Shown one piece after another: positions 1 to 11,215 of a DNA stretch of 64,000 nt (its first letter is position 1; every line of letters begins with the position of its first letter). Where the stretch lies: positions 62,340,549 through 62,404,548 of the forward strand of contig NC_080672.1 of NCBI RefSeq assembly GCF_030247195.1. The letters are read 5' to 3'. Under the pieces are notes generated by a model. It had not been told where the DNA came from. It saw only the letters and a list, made by a program, of their open reading frames with translations, and ran no database searches. The position numbers were made by a program, and so were the translations under genes. This stretch comes from Topomyia yanbarensis. Taxonomy: Eukaryota; Arthropoda; Insecta; Diptera; Culicidae.

Positions 1-1187
1 AACAAATGGAACTTTTTATTCCTACGCTACGAAATGAAAATGCGAATAATCGACTCTCTCGAGCTTCTGCGTTCAGCTTCCCGACGAATGAAGGGAAACA
101 CTTTCTAAAACCACTCGCATCACTATTGCACTGCACTGTGACTGCCGGTTGACTCGATTGGCGCTGTAACAAAACAGCGAGGCGTTATCGAAAGCATGGG
201 GGGGGGGGAGGAAATGGCGACGAGAGTGCTATTTTGAATCGTCGACGCCACAATTTTGCATATACAATATCCATTCAATGGCGGCGGGATTGGCGAATAA
301 CTTTTACAGACCGGTTAGCGAATCAGAGCCCCCACCCACCCTTCGCATCCAAGCCATCCGATTCAAATTTAACTTAATTCTAAACGGTACGTATCCCTGA
401 TATCCGATCTGTCCAACGCGCAATGTGCAGCGTCCGTCCCCCCTCTAGGGACGGACAGGGTTGGCACTTCTCGGAAATGGGTCCAGCTAAAATCGAGACT
501 TTCACGGTTGAAAAACTCGACTATCGGGAGTCTATTATGGTTGGTGGTCCGAGTTGGAGGATGAGACAGGGTTTTTGCAAATTGTCCATAGTTTTGCTGT
601 GTTTTTTTCTGTGGAAAGCTTATTGTCGCGGTACACGTACATACCTGGAACGGTTCACGTTTGTGGTGCAGCTTTTGGAACGATCTAAAATCGGCGCGGA
701 TTGCATAGCAATTGCAATTGGTTTATTCGCGCGTTGGAATATTTTAAGCTGGCGGGGATGCTGGAGAAAGAGAGGGATAGGTGGCCGGTCTCAAACCGGA
801 CTGCGGATTTGCATTTGAGCAATAGGTTTCCGGCGCTCTGGCTAGTCCTGACCTGTGCGGTTCCACCGGTGGTTTCAGCATTTCCGTGGTTAATTGTCAG
901 TGAAACGGTACGGACAGATTGTATTGCCGGAAGGTCAGCCGAATTGAATTGAATCGGAAAGTTTATGAAAAACTAATAAGCAGCGGATCGGGGGAACCGT
1001 GTTGTGTTCGTTGAAATGAAACAATGCCTGGTGGTTTGTTTTATTTTAACTGCAACATACTACATTTGATGACTGTGTGGCGACGCAACGGTGTCGTTGC
1101 AACATAAATTTTGCATCCTCCAAAAAACATCGTGCACAGCAATGTGCCTATATTGCTTCCTTGTGTGACTCCCGATTGGTTGCTAAA
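1..1187. other. No gene recognised; contains an 11-bp G run
   Basis: I see no coding exon, RNA gene or clear repeat unit here. A run of 11 G lies at 198-208. The open frames are short and carry no recognisable motif. The stretch could be intronic or intergenic. Confidence 0.5.
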
Positions 1188-1207
1188 CTGAGAAGTAACG
1201 CGAAGAT

Positions 1208-1628
1208 GGAGCGGGTAAAGGCGCTATAACCTAGGCTCATTAGCCAGGACAGGGCTAAATACTTCTGTCCCATCCCAGGAACCTAGGACCAAAGGAGTGA
1301 CATTAACCCTCTTAGCCAAGTCAGTTCGAACGATTTATCAAATCTCCATCAAATTAAAACGGTCGGTACGGTTGTCCACGTTTCTTCCTTATTCAAGCTT
1401 TGAAATAGTTCGTTGATTAAATTCTTCATTAAATGAATAATTTAATTGCCGTATAATTTTGAATCATCTTCAATTTGTACGCTTGGCCTGGCCGCTTTAA
1501 TGATTGTGTCACATATCTAATGTACCACAAACATTAATATTGACAAGAAAAATTGTAGGCGAACGTCTGCCATTTTCCAGAATCCCTACATTTATTGTCT
1601 GTGTATGTGTAGACTTGACTAGACTAGA
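1208..1628 (+). mobile_element. Inserted retroelement tail flanked by a 20-bp direct repeat
   Basis: The exact 20-mer CTGAGAAGTAACGCGAAGAT occurs at 1188-1207 and again at 1629-1648 and brackets this 421-bp segment, as expected for a target-site duplication made by a non-LTR retrotransposon. The segment ends in a GACTTGACTAGACTAGA simple-repeat tail. It contains no ORF, so it would be a 5'-truncated 3' UTR copy. The length and identity of the duplication are directly visible; the class of element is inferred. Confidence 0.55.
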
Positions 1629-1938
1629 CTGAGAAGTAACGCGAAGATCTAGGTACTATTTTGCCACACAAATAAAATGCCAGTCAGTCAGCAGACGTCT
1701 ATTCGGCCGAAGTGCACCTTTAAGCTACCATTCTTTGCCTTCACTGATGTGGGTAAATTCCTTGTTCCACGAAAAGCAGATTCCCGTAAAATTAATACAA
1801 ATTGAGCGCATCCCTTAAGATCGTCCTAGCTTCCATATTGGAGAAGCACTGTTTCTCATTCGTTGGCCAGTTGATTAAAACCTAATATCTTACTGCAGCT
1901 TTTGAAGGGTTGCTATCTCCGACTCAGTCTTAGTTGAA

Positions 1939-2151
1939 ATGCCCAAATGTTTCACACAAGGAAGTCACTTAGGGCAATCGATTTTTGGATTATTCGTCAA
2001 AGATCAATGCCAGCATGACGAAAAAAAACTCTACGCTGAACTGAGCTGCAAATTCGACTCCAAGAAGACTGCAACCGTCACCGAGAAGGTAAACAACCTA
2101 ACAGTAGCTCCAATCAACAACGAAAAAACGGTCAGAGTCCGGACCCGTTAG
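1939..2151 (+). pseudogene. Weak reverse-transcriptase remnant of a non-LTR retrotransposon
   Basis: The 70-codon frame includes TQGSHLGQSIFGLFVKD, which resembles the RT signature QGSHLGPLLF...F(I/V)ND that precedes the catalytic (Y/F)ADD box in Jockey-like LINEs. No YADD box follows and similarity fades after about 20 residues. A better-supported fragment with the same QGSHL motif lies at 44590-44960. This is a short decayed fragment; the match could be fortuitous outside the motif. Confidence 0.35.
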
Positions 2152-3730
2152 CTACACGGCTGCCGACTGCTGATTAAACTCGATGGATGATGAAACTTGT
2201 GCGAAAACCAAAATTTCAATTAAATCTCTGCTTTCGAAATTTACAAGGCTGCTGCTCGCGGTTTCCAGCAGATTACTGTTTGTTTTCGCTGATGAATTGT
2301 TGAAAAAAAAATGATTCGGCAAGGGAACTGTTCCTGAGGCAAGAAAATCATCAACAGCTGTTCTGCGATGGTCCCGGTTACGTTATGGGCAGATCTAACC
2401 GGCTGTCATAATAGCAAGCTGAATTCGCAAAATTGTTCACAATTCCATTCAGTAGAGACATATTGGATGATAATGAAGTGGAAACTGAAGATGGAGGGAG
2501 CAGTCACTAGCAACATTGGTGGAATTAGGAGGTTAAAAATACACGCATTTGAAAGTGTCCCATTTTAAAATGATCTACCCTTTAATACGTACTATCCTGG
2601 TTCTGTCGATTGGTTTGACATGTGCAAACTTGGAATCGCTCTGAAACATTCGAGATTGTGATATCGGAAATATTCCTAAGTGAAAGTTTATTATGTACTA
2701 TTGATTTCGTACTGATTATGAAATAAGGATTTTCAGAAACTGTATGAATTAACTCCACGGCTATCGAACAAAAGACTGAATTTAACAATTAAGCGCTTAG
2801 TACAATGTTAGGAAGTTGTTTTAACAACTACCACTTCATTTCATTTTTTTTGTTCAGAATATTTGAAAAAAAATGCAAATATTCTTAAAACATTTTCTAC
2901 ATCTCATGAGTACTATGACTGGTAGTTTTGCACTTCATCAATTGAATCATGTATTCAAAAATAACCCTCAAATGCGCAATGTTGTCTGAAAACAACATTG
3001 CGAAAACCATCTCAAAATTATCATAGTAACATATTAAAGCTCTGAGACAATTTTCAGAAAATCTGAAGAAAAAAACAAGATTGGTTTGCCCCTTTAAGGG
3101 TTAAAATCAGTAGTCCAGTCTGCTCTAACTCCGTCAGAAAAGAATACTGTAACCGTGAAAAGCAACAGATTTAAGATTTTTATGTTTACTTGCACGTTGT
3201 GCGAAAACAAAGAACGATGTGTTATATTCCTGCAGTGTGCAACTACACCGTAGCGGTTGATGTTAAGTATTGATGTACCCGGTCGTCTATTCGTGCGTAC
3301 AAGAACAGTAACAAAGAAGTCCCACTAAAGAAAGGTGATATAATATTTGAAAGAAATTCTTTCTACAACGTGGAAAAGTGTTACCAGTGACTACCAGAAC
3401 TGAAGATATCAAATTATAAGCTCAAGCTACGTACAGCAGATCACGATTCAGTACTTTAAGCAGGCGGCATATCAAACAAGCCGTGTACATGTGCTTGCAA
3501 AAATTACCCAGCACTATCAAAAACAGTACATAGTTTTTAATATCTTTGTTTTGAGCAGTTGTTGTCCTTATCGGGAAACATTTCCGTGAAATGGATTATT
3601 TGGCGTGAAATTAAAGAGGAATTCCATGAGAAACCGGCCGACCGCAAAATATGACCATCGTCGATTCGAACGAAACTTTGCAGGTGTGTTCGCTGTATGA
3701 ATCTCCATGATATTCACTGGCAATTGGAAA
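2152..3730. other. No gene recognised; small perfect hairpin
   Basis: No coding sequence or known repeat is recognised. A perfect 11-bp stem (CGCAATGTTGT at 2975-2985 and its complement at 2992-3002, six-base loop) is present. The rest is unremarkable AT-rich sequence. Confidence 0.45.
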
Positions 3731-5577
3731 ATTTTGATACAAGAGTAATTTTTCAAAAGGGCGTAAACGTTTCTACGTGTATGAATTTCAAAATTTGTTG
3801 TTCGATTACTGTATTTTATACAGCAAAACTATCTGAGAACAAGTTACAGGGAATGAATACTTCTGTCCGAAAAAAATATACACTGAAAAAATGTCATTTT
3901 TCAAAAAAAATTATTTATGATAAAAATTCAAATTGCGAAAAAACCCATTTTTTAAAATTTTTTATATTTTATTACCAAAAACCTAAAGAGAAAAGAAACA
4001 TTTTGATTGTGATTGCATGATGGAGAAAAAATCGGTAAAAAAGTTTTTCTAACAATAACTTCGTACATGTTTTTAAATTTCATACTAATAGACATGCAAA
4101 ATTGTAATTTTATTACAGAATATAATTCTAAGCACCATTTAAAATCAAAATGCATTTAACAAAAATCTTCCGAAATGCGATAGTTTTCGAGATATTTGAA
4201 ATGTTGCTGCTTCAAAAACAATTAATTCGTGTAATTATGCTCTTTTTAAAAGTTATTCGCGTTACCCCATCAAAAAATGTAAAAAAATTAATGTTTATCG
4301 TTTTAAAGACGTAAAAGCAACCTTTTTAGTGTATTTGGATCATGGAGAAGCTTTCAACAAAAAAGTTTTCCTAACAACAACTTTGACATTTTTTCATAAT
4401 TCTTACTATTTGCAGTCAAAAATACAATTTTCTTTTTGAATATGATTCTAAACGCCATTTTAAATCGAAATGCTCTTAACAAAAATTTTCTAAAATGTAG
4501 TAGTTCTAGAGATATTTTAACTTTTGTTTTAACAACACAATTATTTTGTTTTATTACGACCTTTTCATAAGTTAGTCGCGTTTCTCCATCAACAATAATT
4601 GGTTTTTCAAAAGGCCCGTAAACTTTCGTGCAACTTTCTCTTTGACATCAAGGCGATATTGTAAACCATTTGAAAGTTACATGAAAGCAACCAAAATATA
4701 TTTCAACCATAGGGTCTGTTGATTAAACTATATAGCTGAATCATATGTTGGTTGCTTTCATGTAACTTTAAAATGTTTCACAATATCGCCTTGATGTAAA
4801 AGAGAAAGTTAGAAATTTTTTGTTAAGAGCATTTCGATTTAAAATGGCGTTTAGAATCATATTCAAAAAGAAAATTGTATTTTTGACTGCAAATAGTAAG
4901 AATTATAAAAAAATATCAAAAGTTGTTGTTAGGAAAACTTTTTTATTGAAAGCTTCTCCAGGATCCAAATACACTAAAAAAGTTGCTTTTACGTCTTTAA
5001 AACGATAAACATTAAATTTTTGGCATTTTTTGATGGGGTAACGCGAATAACTTTTAAAAAGAGCATAATTACACGAATTAATTGTTTTTGAAGTAGCAAA
5101 ATTTCAAATATCTCGAAAACTATCGCATTTTGGAAGATTTTTGTTAAATGCATTTTGATTTTAAATGGTGCTTAGAATTATATTCTGTAATAGAATTACA
5201 ATTTTGTATGTTTATTAGTATGAAAATTAAAAACATGTACGAAGTAATTGTTAGAAAAACTTTTTTACCGATTTTTTCTCCATCATGCAATCACATTCAA
5301 AATGTTTCTTTTCTCTTTAAGTTTTTGGTAACAAAATATAAAAAAATTAAAAAAATGGGTTTTTTCGCAATTTAAATTTTTATCATAAATTTTGTTTTTT
5401 TGAAAAATGACACATTTGTTTCAGTGTATATTTTTTTCGGACAGAAGTATTCATTCCCTGTAACTTGTTCTCAGATAGTTTTGCTGTATAAAATACAGTA
5501 ATCGAACAAAAAAATTTTGAAATTCATACACGTAGAAACGTTTACGCCCTTTTGAAAAGTTGCTCTTGAGTCAAAAT
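3731..5577. mobile_element. Foldback element with arms of about 0.8-0.95 kb
   Basis: The left arm (3731 to about 4690) is closely reverse-complementary to the right arm (about 4750-5577), leaving a unique centre of about 60 bp. The outer ends read ATTTTGA.. on the left and ..TCAAAAT on the right. The right arm lacks about 130 bp that the left arm has near 4490-4636. Each arm carries a tandem duplication: in the left arm a unit starting near 4019 recurs near 4341, about 320 bp apart and diverged. There is no transposase ORF; short frames mirrored in both arms are by-products. It looks like a non-autonomous foldback or long-TIR DNA element. No clear target-site duplication was identified. Confidence 0.8.
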
Positions 5578-6149
5578 AATCGTATTACCTGTGGAAAATA
5601 TTTAGTCTTGCATGACGGTGAAACGTGTAAAGTTTCATTGGAATCTAAGATGGTCGGTCACGATTTTAAAGATTTTCGGACGGATCTTCGTGGAATTCCT
5701 CTAAAGATGATGTACCATCTTGAGTTGCATGGATCGGTTGGGTGATCTTGCTTGATGGCAGATAGGCAGAGCCGCCGAGAGGGTAGGGAAGACGGGGTGT
5801 TTCCCCCGGACTCGGAGTTGTGGAAGCGGCCCGAACTTTGAACAGAATAAATTATTCAGATAAATAATATTTCAATAACAATTTATTCGAAAATAAAATT
5901 AGTCAAACAGAACTCGAGAAACGAATTCTAAATAAGTTCACAAATCAAGAAAGAACATAATGCTATTTTTCTGCTTTGGTAGAGAACAATTTAGGTAAAA
6001 ACTATTCTTTGAGCTTGAGCTGGCTGCTACGCCGTTATCGACCTGGACTAGCTGAAGTTGCACAGGGAATAAGTAGATAATTATGTTTGGGACTAGCGAA
6101 ACATCTTTCAATGTGCAACTTCTGGAAATCCAAAGTGTTTTATTAATAA
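5578..6149. other. No gene recognised
   Basis: Spacer between the foldback element and the SINE-like sequence. It contains a G-rich/C-rich short inverted stretch around 5788-5812 but no coding or RNA motif. Confidence 0.4.
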
Positions 6150-6530
6150 ATACCGGCACCGGCCAGACTCGAACGTAGATCGCGGAAGGAAAAGGAAGGC
6201 ATTGTTAGTCCGATACTTACCTTTGCTAGAGGCCGTATATACTACTGCGCGCTCCACAAGTATCACGGGAGGAGGATATTTGTTAGTAAGTATAGAAGTT
6301 GGATTCTACTTCTTCTTCACCGACGCCAGACAGGTGATTCCGCTGTCCGGACTAGATATCGATGCATCAAATCATGGACCGGAGACCAACGGCTTTACTT
6401 CCCTTCCGAAGGAAGACGTGAGCACAGATTTTTTCACCTGAGAAAAATCTCAACGACCTCGGCTGAAATTGAACCCAGGCCAACTGGAATGAGTTGCGGT
6501 CACGCTTACCACTTAAAACCATCTTTAGGC
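6150..6530 (-). mobile_element. tRNA-derived SINE-like sequence
   Basis: Read on the minus strand, the segment begins with an A-box-like AAGTGGTAAGCGTG (near 6503-6520) followed about 35 bp later by a B box GGGTTCAATTTC (6465-6476), the split pol III promoter of tRNA-derived SINEs. The body runs on to about 6150, where a second B-box-like GTTCGAGTC occurs, so two tRNA-like units may be joined. I see no oligo-A tail or clear target duplication. The B box is good; the A box is degenerate. Confidence 0.5.
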
Positions 6531-6989
6531 GTGAAAAGCACAAAATCCATATCTAAATTAGTTATGGTTTGCGTTTCGAGTTCGTCTCCTCAGAATCCGA
6601 CACTAACGTAGTGATAGGTACAGGGAATGTCGCATAGTGCTTATTGCATTGGCTTTCAATGTTTCTATTGCATTAATTCTCATCAGCTTAATCAGAATTT
6701 TTACTTGTGGAACATCACGTACTACTAGGGATTTGATTATAAACACAAATAGTGTTTTCGATTTTTGAAGGTACTGCGTCGTCAATACGGCACTAACTTA
6801 GACCTGTCAATTCCATTACTAATTAGGAAAGAACTTGAAAATCCACGAAGAAAACGATTCATAGTAATTTCTTTTGCTCACTTAAAAAATGAAATACGAG
6901 AACCTGAAAGTTTAATTTCATCTTCAACCAACTTCCCAAATTTAAAGAATTTTTGCCATTTTTTTAGAATTTAGTCGGAAAAATTTTAT

Positions 6990-8650
6990 ATTTTTCATAT
7001 AATCAAGAGTTTCTATTCATTGCAATTTTTTTCACTTACTCTATTATTTCTTATTTTAATTTTCAGCATTTGTTGTTGTTTCTTTTTCCATTTCATCCAG
7101 GTTCTTCGTCTTTCTATTTTTTCCATGTATTATTGTTTTACATTTTGTTTTATATAGGTATCTTGCTTTATATTTTCCTTTCTATATTTTTACAATTTTT
7201 TTCAGATGCGCCCATTTTTTTATATCAGTCCATTTTTTTCAATTCATTTCACCTTTTCATGTGTTTTAATTTTTGCGTTTTATCTATCGTTTAATTTTTG
7301 TTTAATTTCTCATTTGTTTGTTCAATTCATTACCTTAAATTTATTGAATTTATTTCACAATATTTTAATCCCTACGATAATTTTCGTATTCTTTATATTT
7401 TTTAATAATCTTATTTTTTTTTTCAATTTCGATTGTAGAGGTTTTAACCTTAAGGTCGTTCGCCTCTTCAGGTTAGAAAAATCTCTACCCCTATGTGCGG
7501 GGTTGGGATTTGAACCTAGGTGAGCTGCGTACAAGGCAATCGATTTACTAACTACGCTATGCCTGTCCCCAAAACCTATTTTAGTATTATCTCTATTCGC
7601 ACGTTCTGCCATATTTTTCATTATTAGGTCTCTCATTTTCAAAAAAAAATTACTTTTTCTACTGTTTCGTTTTTGTTTTTTTTTATTTTGTTGTGAAGTT
7701 TTCTGTTCTTTATTTATCAGTTTTGAAATTTATGCTGTTTTTCAATATTTATCAATTTTTCTTTATTGTTGTTATCCATTACCTTTAGCACTTTCCTTTT
7801 TTGCCCATTTAAACAATGTGGAATTTTATGTTATCCATTTTGTTCATTTAATCATTTGAACATTTTTCCATTATTTTAGTTTGATCTTTTTGTGTTTTGT
7901 GCATGTTTTCAGTGTTCCATTTCATCTAATTTTAAGTTTTATTTTAAGCGAATTTATTTATTAGTTAACCCATTTATTTTTTAGTTTTCTCTTATTTTCT
8001 TTTTCGTAATATTCCTATTTTACCCATTTCGTCTAGTATTTCCACTTTTACCTATTTGAACCATTTTGATTTTACATGTTTTCTATGATATCTCTTTTGT
8101 CTGTCTTAGGGCTCTTTCCACTTGCTCCTGCATTCTATATTTTATCCTTTAATCTAATCCGTCCAATTGTCTCCCTTTATTTCTACTTCTATTATTCCAT
8201 TGCACTTATTCAGTTTTAAATTTGTTCGTTTAAAAAATAAATCCACTTTTTTATTTTTTAGCGCTACAAAATTTGTTTATTTTACGGCCTTTCTTTATCA
8301 TTTCTTCTATTTTGAAATATTTTCAACAATTTTTCCGTTTTCCTGTTTTCATTCTCACCATTTTTTTTATTTTATTACAATTTTTTATATTTTAAACATT
8401 TTGTCTTATTGTTATTTATAACTCAGTGGATCCATTACGTTAATTTCTATATTTTTTTTACTTTTTGTAGCTTTGCTTTTATTTTTTATTTTTTATTGTT
8501 ATATTCATTATTCTTCCTTTCCTTTTGCTGTTTTCCATACTAATTATTTTTCATTTTACTGTTGACCTGTTTTTCATTTCAACCATTTTGCAATATTTGT
8601 CCAATTTTAGTCTGATTTCCTTCGTTTAATTTGATTGTTTCATTTCCACC
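6990..8650 (+). repeat. Degenerate T-rich low-complexity block
   Basis: Dominated by irregular words such as ATTTTT, TTCATTT and TTTTATT. It resembles the degenerate flanks of the 9-bp arrays at 14160-15110 and 19381-19870. A tRNA-derived SINE sits inside it (7410-7570), and the foldback element at 8653-10292 is bounded on both sides by this kind of sequence. The short open frames are low-complexity artefacts rich in F, I and L. Confidence 0.6.
7410..7570 (-). mobile_element. tRNA-derived SINE, mosquito type
   Basis: Read on the minus strand from 7570, the element opens with GGGGACAGGCATAGCGTAG, giving an A box (TAGCGTAGTTAGT, 7547-7559 on the plus strand), then a B box GGTTCAAATCC (7506-7516) about 30 bp downstream. 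The tRNA-like head is about 75 bp. A body with CTGAAGAGGCGAACGACC and AGGTTAAAACCTCTACAATC follows, ending in an A-rich tail near 7410. This is the architecture of a pol III SINE and the sequence matches my memory of a common mosquito family. It is short and complete-looking. Confidence 0.8.
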
Positions 8651-8652
8651 CA

Positions 8653-10292
8653 GTTTTTTACGCAAGGGATACGTACCGCGTAAAAACTGTGTAAAAACCG
8701 TTTATTCTAAAATCCGCGTATAAAAACCCCCAGCAAAAGACTTCGAATATTTTTGTAAGTTTTTTTGCACGGAATTCGTAATTGACACGGTTTTTGAAAA
8801 AAATATTTAAGTCCTTTTAATGCATTCCAAAATTCAAAACTACTTTGAAGATTTTTGGAAAGATGGAAGTGATGGGTCTGGAAGACTCCTTATGGCCTGT
8901 ACCTCAACAATATAGGTATATTCGGAATGGACTTGCCGAGTAGGTGTCAGAAATTGATTTTTGACGCCATTTTGAAATCTAAAATAGCGAATTCCGATTT
9001 AGCAAAATCCTCTATAACCCAGTCAAAATGGGTATTTTCGGATTGGTCCTGACGAGTAGGTTCCAGAAATTTCTGTTTGTCGCCTTGTTGAAATCCAAGA
9101 TGGTGATTTCCGGCTTAGCCAAATTCGCTATAACCCAATGAATATAGGTATTTTCGGAATGGTCTTGACGAGTAGGTGCAAGAAATTTCTGTTTGACGCC
9201 ATTTTGAAATACAAGATGGCGACTTCCGGTTTAGTGCAATTCGTTATAACCCATGCGATATGGGTACATTCGGAATGGTCTTGACAAGTAGGTGCCAGAA
9301 ATTTCTGTTTGACGCCATTTTGAAATACAAGATGGCGATTTTCGGTTTAGCGAATTTCGATATAACCCTATCAATATGGTTATTTTCGGAATGGTCTTGA
9401 CGAGTAGATGCCAGAAATTTCTGTTTGACGCCATTTTGAAATACAAGATGGCGATTTTCGGCTTAGCGAATTTCGCTATAACCCTATCAATATGGTTATT
9501 TTCGGAATGGTCTTGACGAGTAGGTGTCACAAATTTATGTTTGACGCCATTTTGAAATACAAGATGGGCACTTCCGGTTTAGTGCAATTCGCTATAATCC
9601 AACCAATATGGGTATTTTGGAATGGTTTTGACGAGTAGGCGCCAAAGATTTATTTTTGACGTCATTTTGGAATCCAAGATGGCGACTTCCGGTTTAACGA
9701 AATTAGCTATAACCCAATCCATTTGGGTATTTTCGGAATGATCTTGACGAGTAGTAGACAATGCTCGATGTTTGACGTCATTTTCAAATTCTAGAAGGCA
9801 ACTTCCGGTTTACCGAAATTCCCACATGAAAAAACTTCCGCGAATTTAAGATCTAATCATAAACCTTTTCGAAAATACCCATATTTATAGTGTTATACCA
9901 AATTTCGCTAAACCGGAAGTCGCCATCTTGGAATTCAAAATGGCGCCAAACATAAATTTCCGGCACCTAGTCGTCAAGACTATTCCAAAACTACCCATAT
10001 TGAGGTACAGATCACAAGGAGTGTTCCAGGCCCGTGTCTTCCGTCATTCCGAAAATTCTTTGGATTCAAAAAGATGATTTTTTACAAAATTCGTGTTAAT
10101 TGAGATATCCATGCAAAAAAGCTGCCAAAATTCTAAGTTGTAGGCATTTAAAAGGATTTTTGTTAGAAAAAGTCTAAGTCTTTTGCATTCAAAAGGGCTT
10201 CTGAATTTATCTGAAACAACCGCGTGAATTGCAAAATCCGCGTAAAAAAACTCGTAAAACAACCACTCAAAAAAAAAACTGCGTAAAAAATC
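8653..10292. mobile_element. Foldback element with CGCGTAAAAA-type termini
   Basis: The termini TTTTTTACGCA (8653-8663) and TGCGTAAAAAA (10282-10292) are inverted, and repeated CCGCGTAAAAA words follow inside each end. The subterminal blocks 8750-8930 and 10010-10230 are also inverted copies, for example ACTCC...GTACCTCAA near 8887-8908 against TTGAGGTAC...GGAGTG near 10010-10024. The interior holds eight direct units of about 116 bp plus one inverted unit. There is no transposase frame. The element is bounded on both sides by T-rich degenerate DNA, as if inserted into it. Confidence 0.75.
8930..9970 (+). repeat. About 116-bp tandem repeat, eight direct units and one inverted
   Basis: Each unit contains GACGCCATTTTGAAAT, AAGATGGCGACTTCCGGTTT, a CTATAACCCA word, TGGGTATTTTCGGAATGG and TTGACGAGTAGGTGCCAGAA. 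Landmarks of successive units fall near 8961, 9078, 9195, 9311, 9427, 9542, 9658 and 9775, a spacing of 115-118 bp. Near 9890-9990 a further unit runs in the opposite direction. Units diverge at roughly a tenth of positions. Open frames on the minus strand are a consequence of the repeats. Confidence 0.85.
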
Positions 10293-10630
10293 TTAATGTA
10301 TTCAATCTGTTTTATTTGCCATTTTGCTCATTTTTTTTCAAATTTTCTGTTTTCGACTTTTCCATTGTCTTAATTTTGTTAATTTTCTATTGTTTCTCCG
10401 CTTCGGATTTTTTTATTTTGGATATTGGTAAGTTCTTGACTTTTCAGCTCTCGTTTTGTTCAATTTTATCTATTTATTATTTTTATCTCGTTTGTTCCTT
10501 ATTTATTTATTTTTTTTGTTTTTCTCTCTTTATGTTCTACCTCCATTGAATGCTTTTTTTGCTTTTTTTTAATTTTTTGCGTTTTTATTTTGCTACTGCC
10601 ATTTGTATAAGATTGTAATTGCGTTTTTAC
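10293..10630 (+). repeat. Degenerate T-rich low-complexity block
   Basis: Same character as 6990-8650; together they flank the 8653-10292 element. No coding or RNA motif. Confidence 0.5.
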
Positions 10631-10857
10631 AGACTTTCCGCCTTAAATGAATTCCAAGTGAAACTAGACGAACATCTGAGCTAATTCATGCAATACCGAT
10701 AGCTGGTTACATATGAATTATTGGTACATCGACACCTTCCAAATTTCACTAAAAATTTCGTAGGGATATTTAAAAAAATTTACGATCAAAGTTTGGTCGA
10801 CGTGTTGCGTTCAGAAACATGTTCCCTTCGTGATTTTGACATTTGCCCTTTAGTTAT

Positions 10858-11215
10858 AAAAGTATCGTCGAAGCAAGAGGTGCAACGCAGCGAAATTTTG
10901 CTCACGTATCGCCTGAATCCAAACTACTTGCACGCCGATTTAGCGAAATCTTTAAAAGTAGCCAAATCAACTGCCTCCAACGGAATTCCAACCGGAAGTG
11001 AAAAGATATGTTTAAGCAATCGAAGCTGTCGAAGTTCACACAGAGACATCTGATTCGACAGGCTTTCTGTACCTGTGGTTTGTAAAGTGACATTTTTAAT
11101 GCAACCGAGACCTGCAACCAGGAAATTGCACGTGAAAGAGTGCGTGAAAAAAACGTTTGCTATCTTTCATGAAGCCTGCCGGATTTTGAATCCTGTCATT
11201 ACGGAAAAAAACATT
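10858..11215 (+). pseudogene. Decayed DD37E Tc1/mariner-type transposase with internal deletion
   Basis: The first part encodes a helix-turn-helix-like stretch, KQEVQRSEILLTYRLNPNYL followed by HADLAKSLKVAKSTASN, typical of the N-terminal DNA-binding domain of ITmD37E-type transposases. In another frame from about 11020 the catalytic domain resumes with SKLSKFTQRHLIRQAFCTCG, a TAA stop, then SDIFNATETCNQEIARE, a TGA stop, and LPDFESCHYGK, the equivalent of the WPDxASxHY box with the second catalytic aspartate. The segment between the HTH and the catalytic core, including the first aspartate, is missing, and the C terminus with the glutamate is absent. The catalytic half is closest to the copy at 34950-35400. 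Clearly non-functional. Confidence 0.7.

Noticed and set aside
7494..7570. A functional tRNA gene
   Set aside because: A and B boxes are present, but the molecule continues into a SINE body with an A-rich tail, and I could not fold a proper acceptor stem from the ends.
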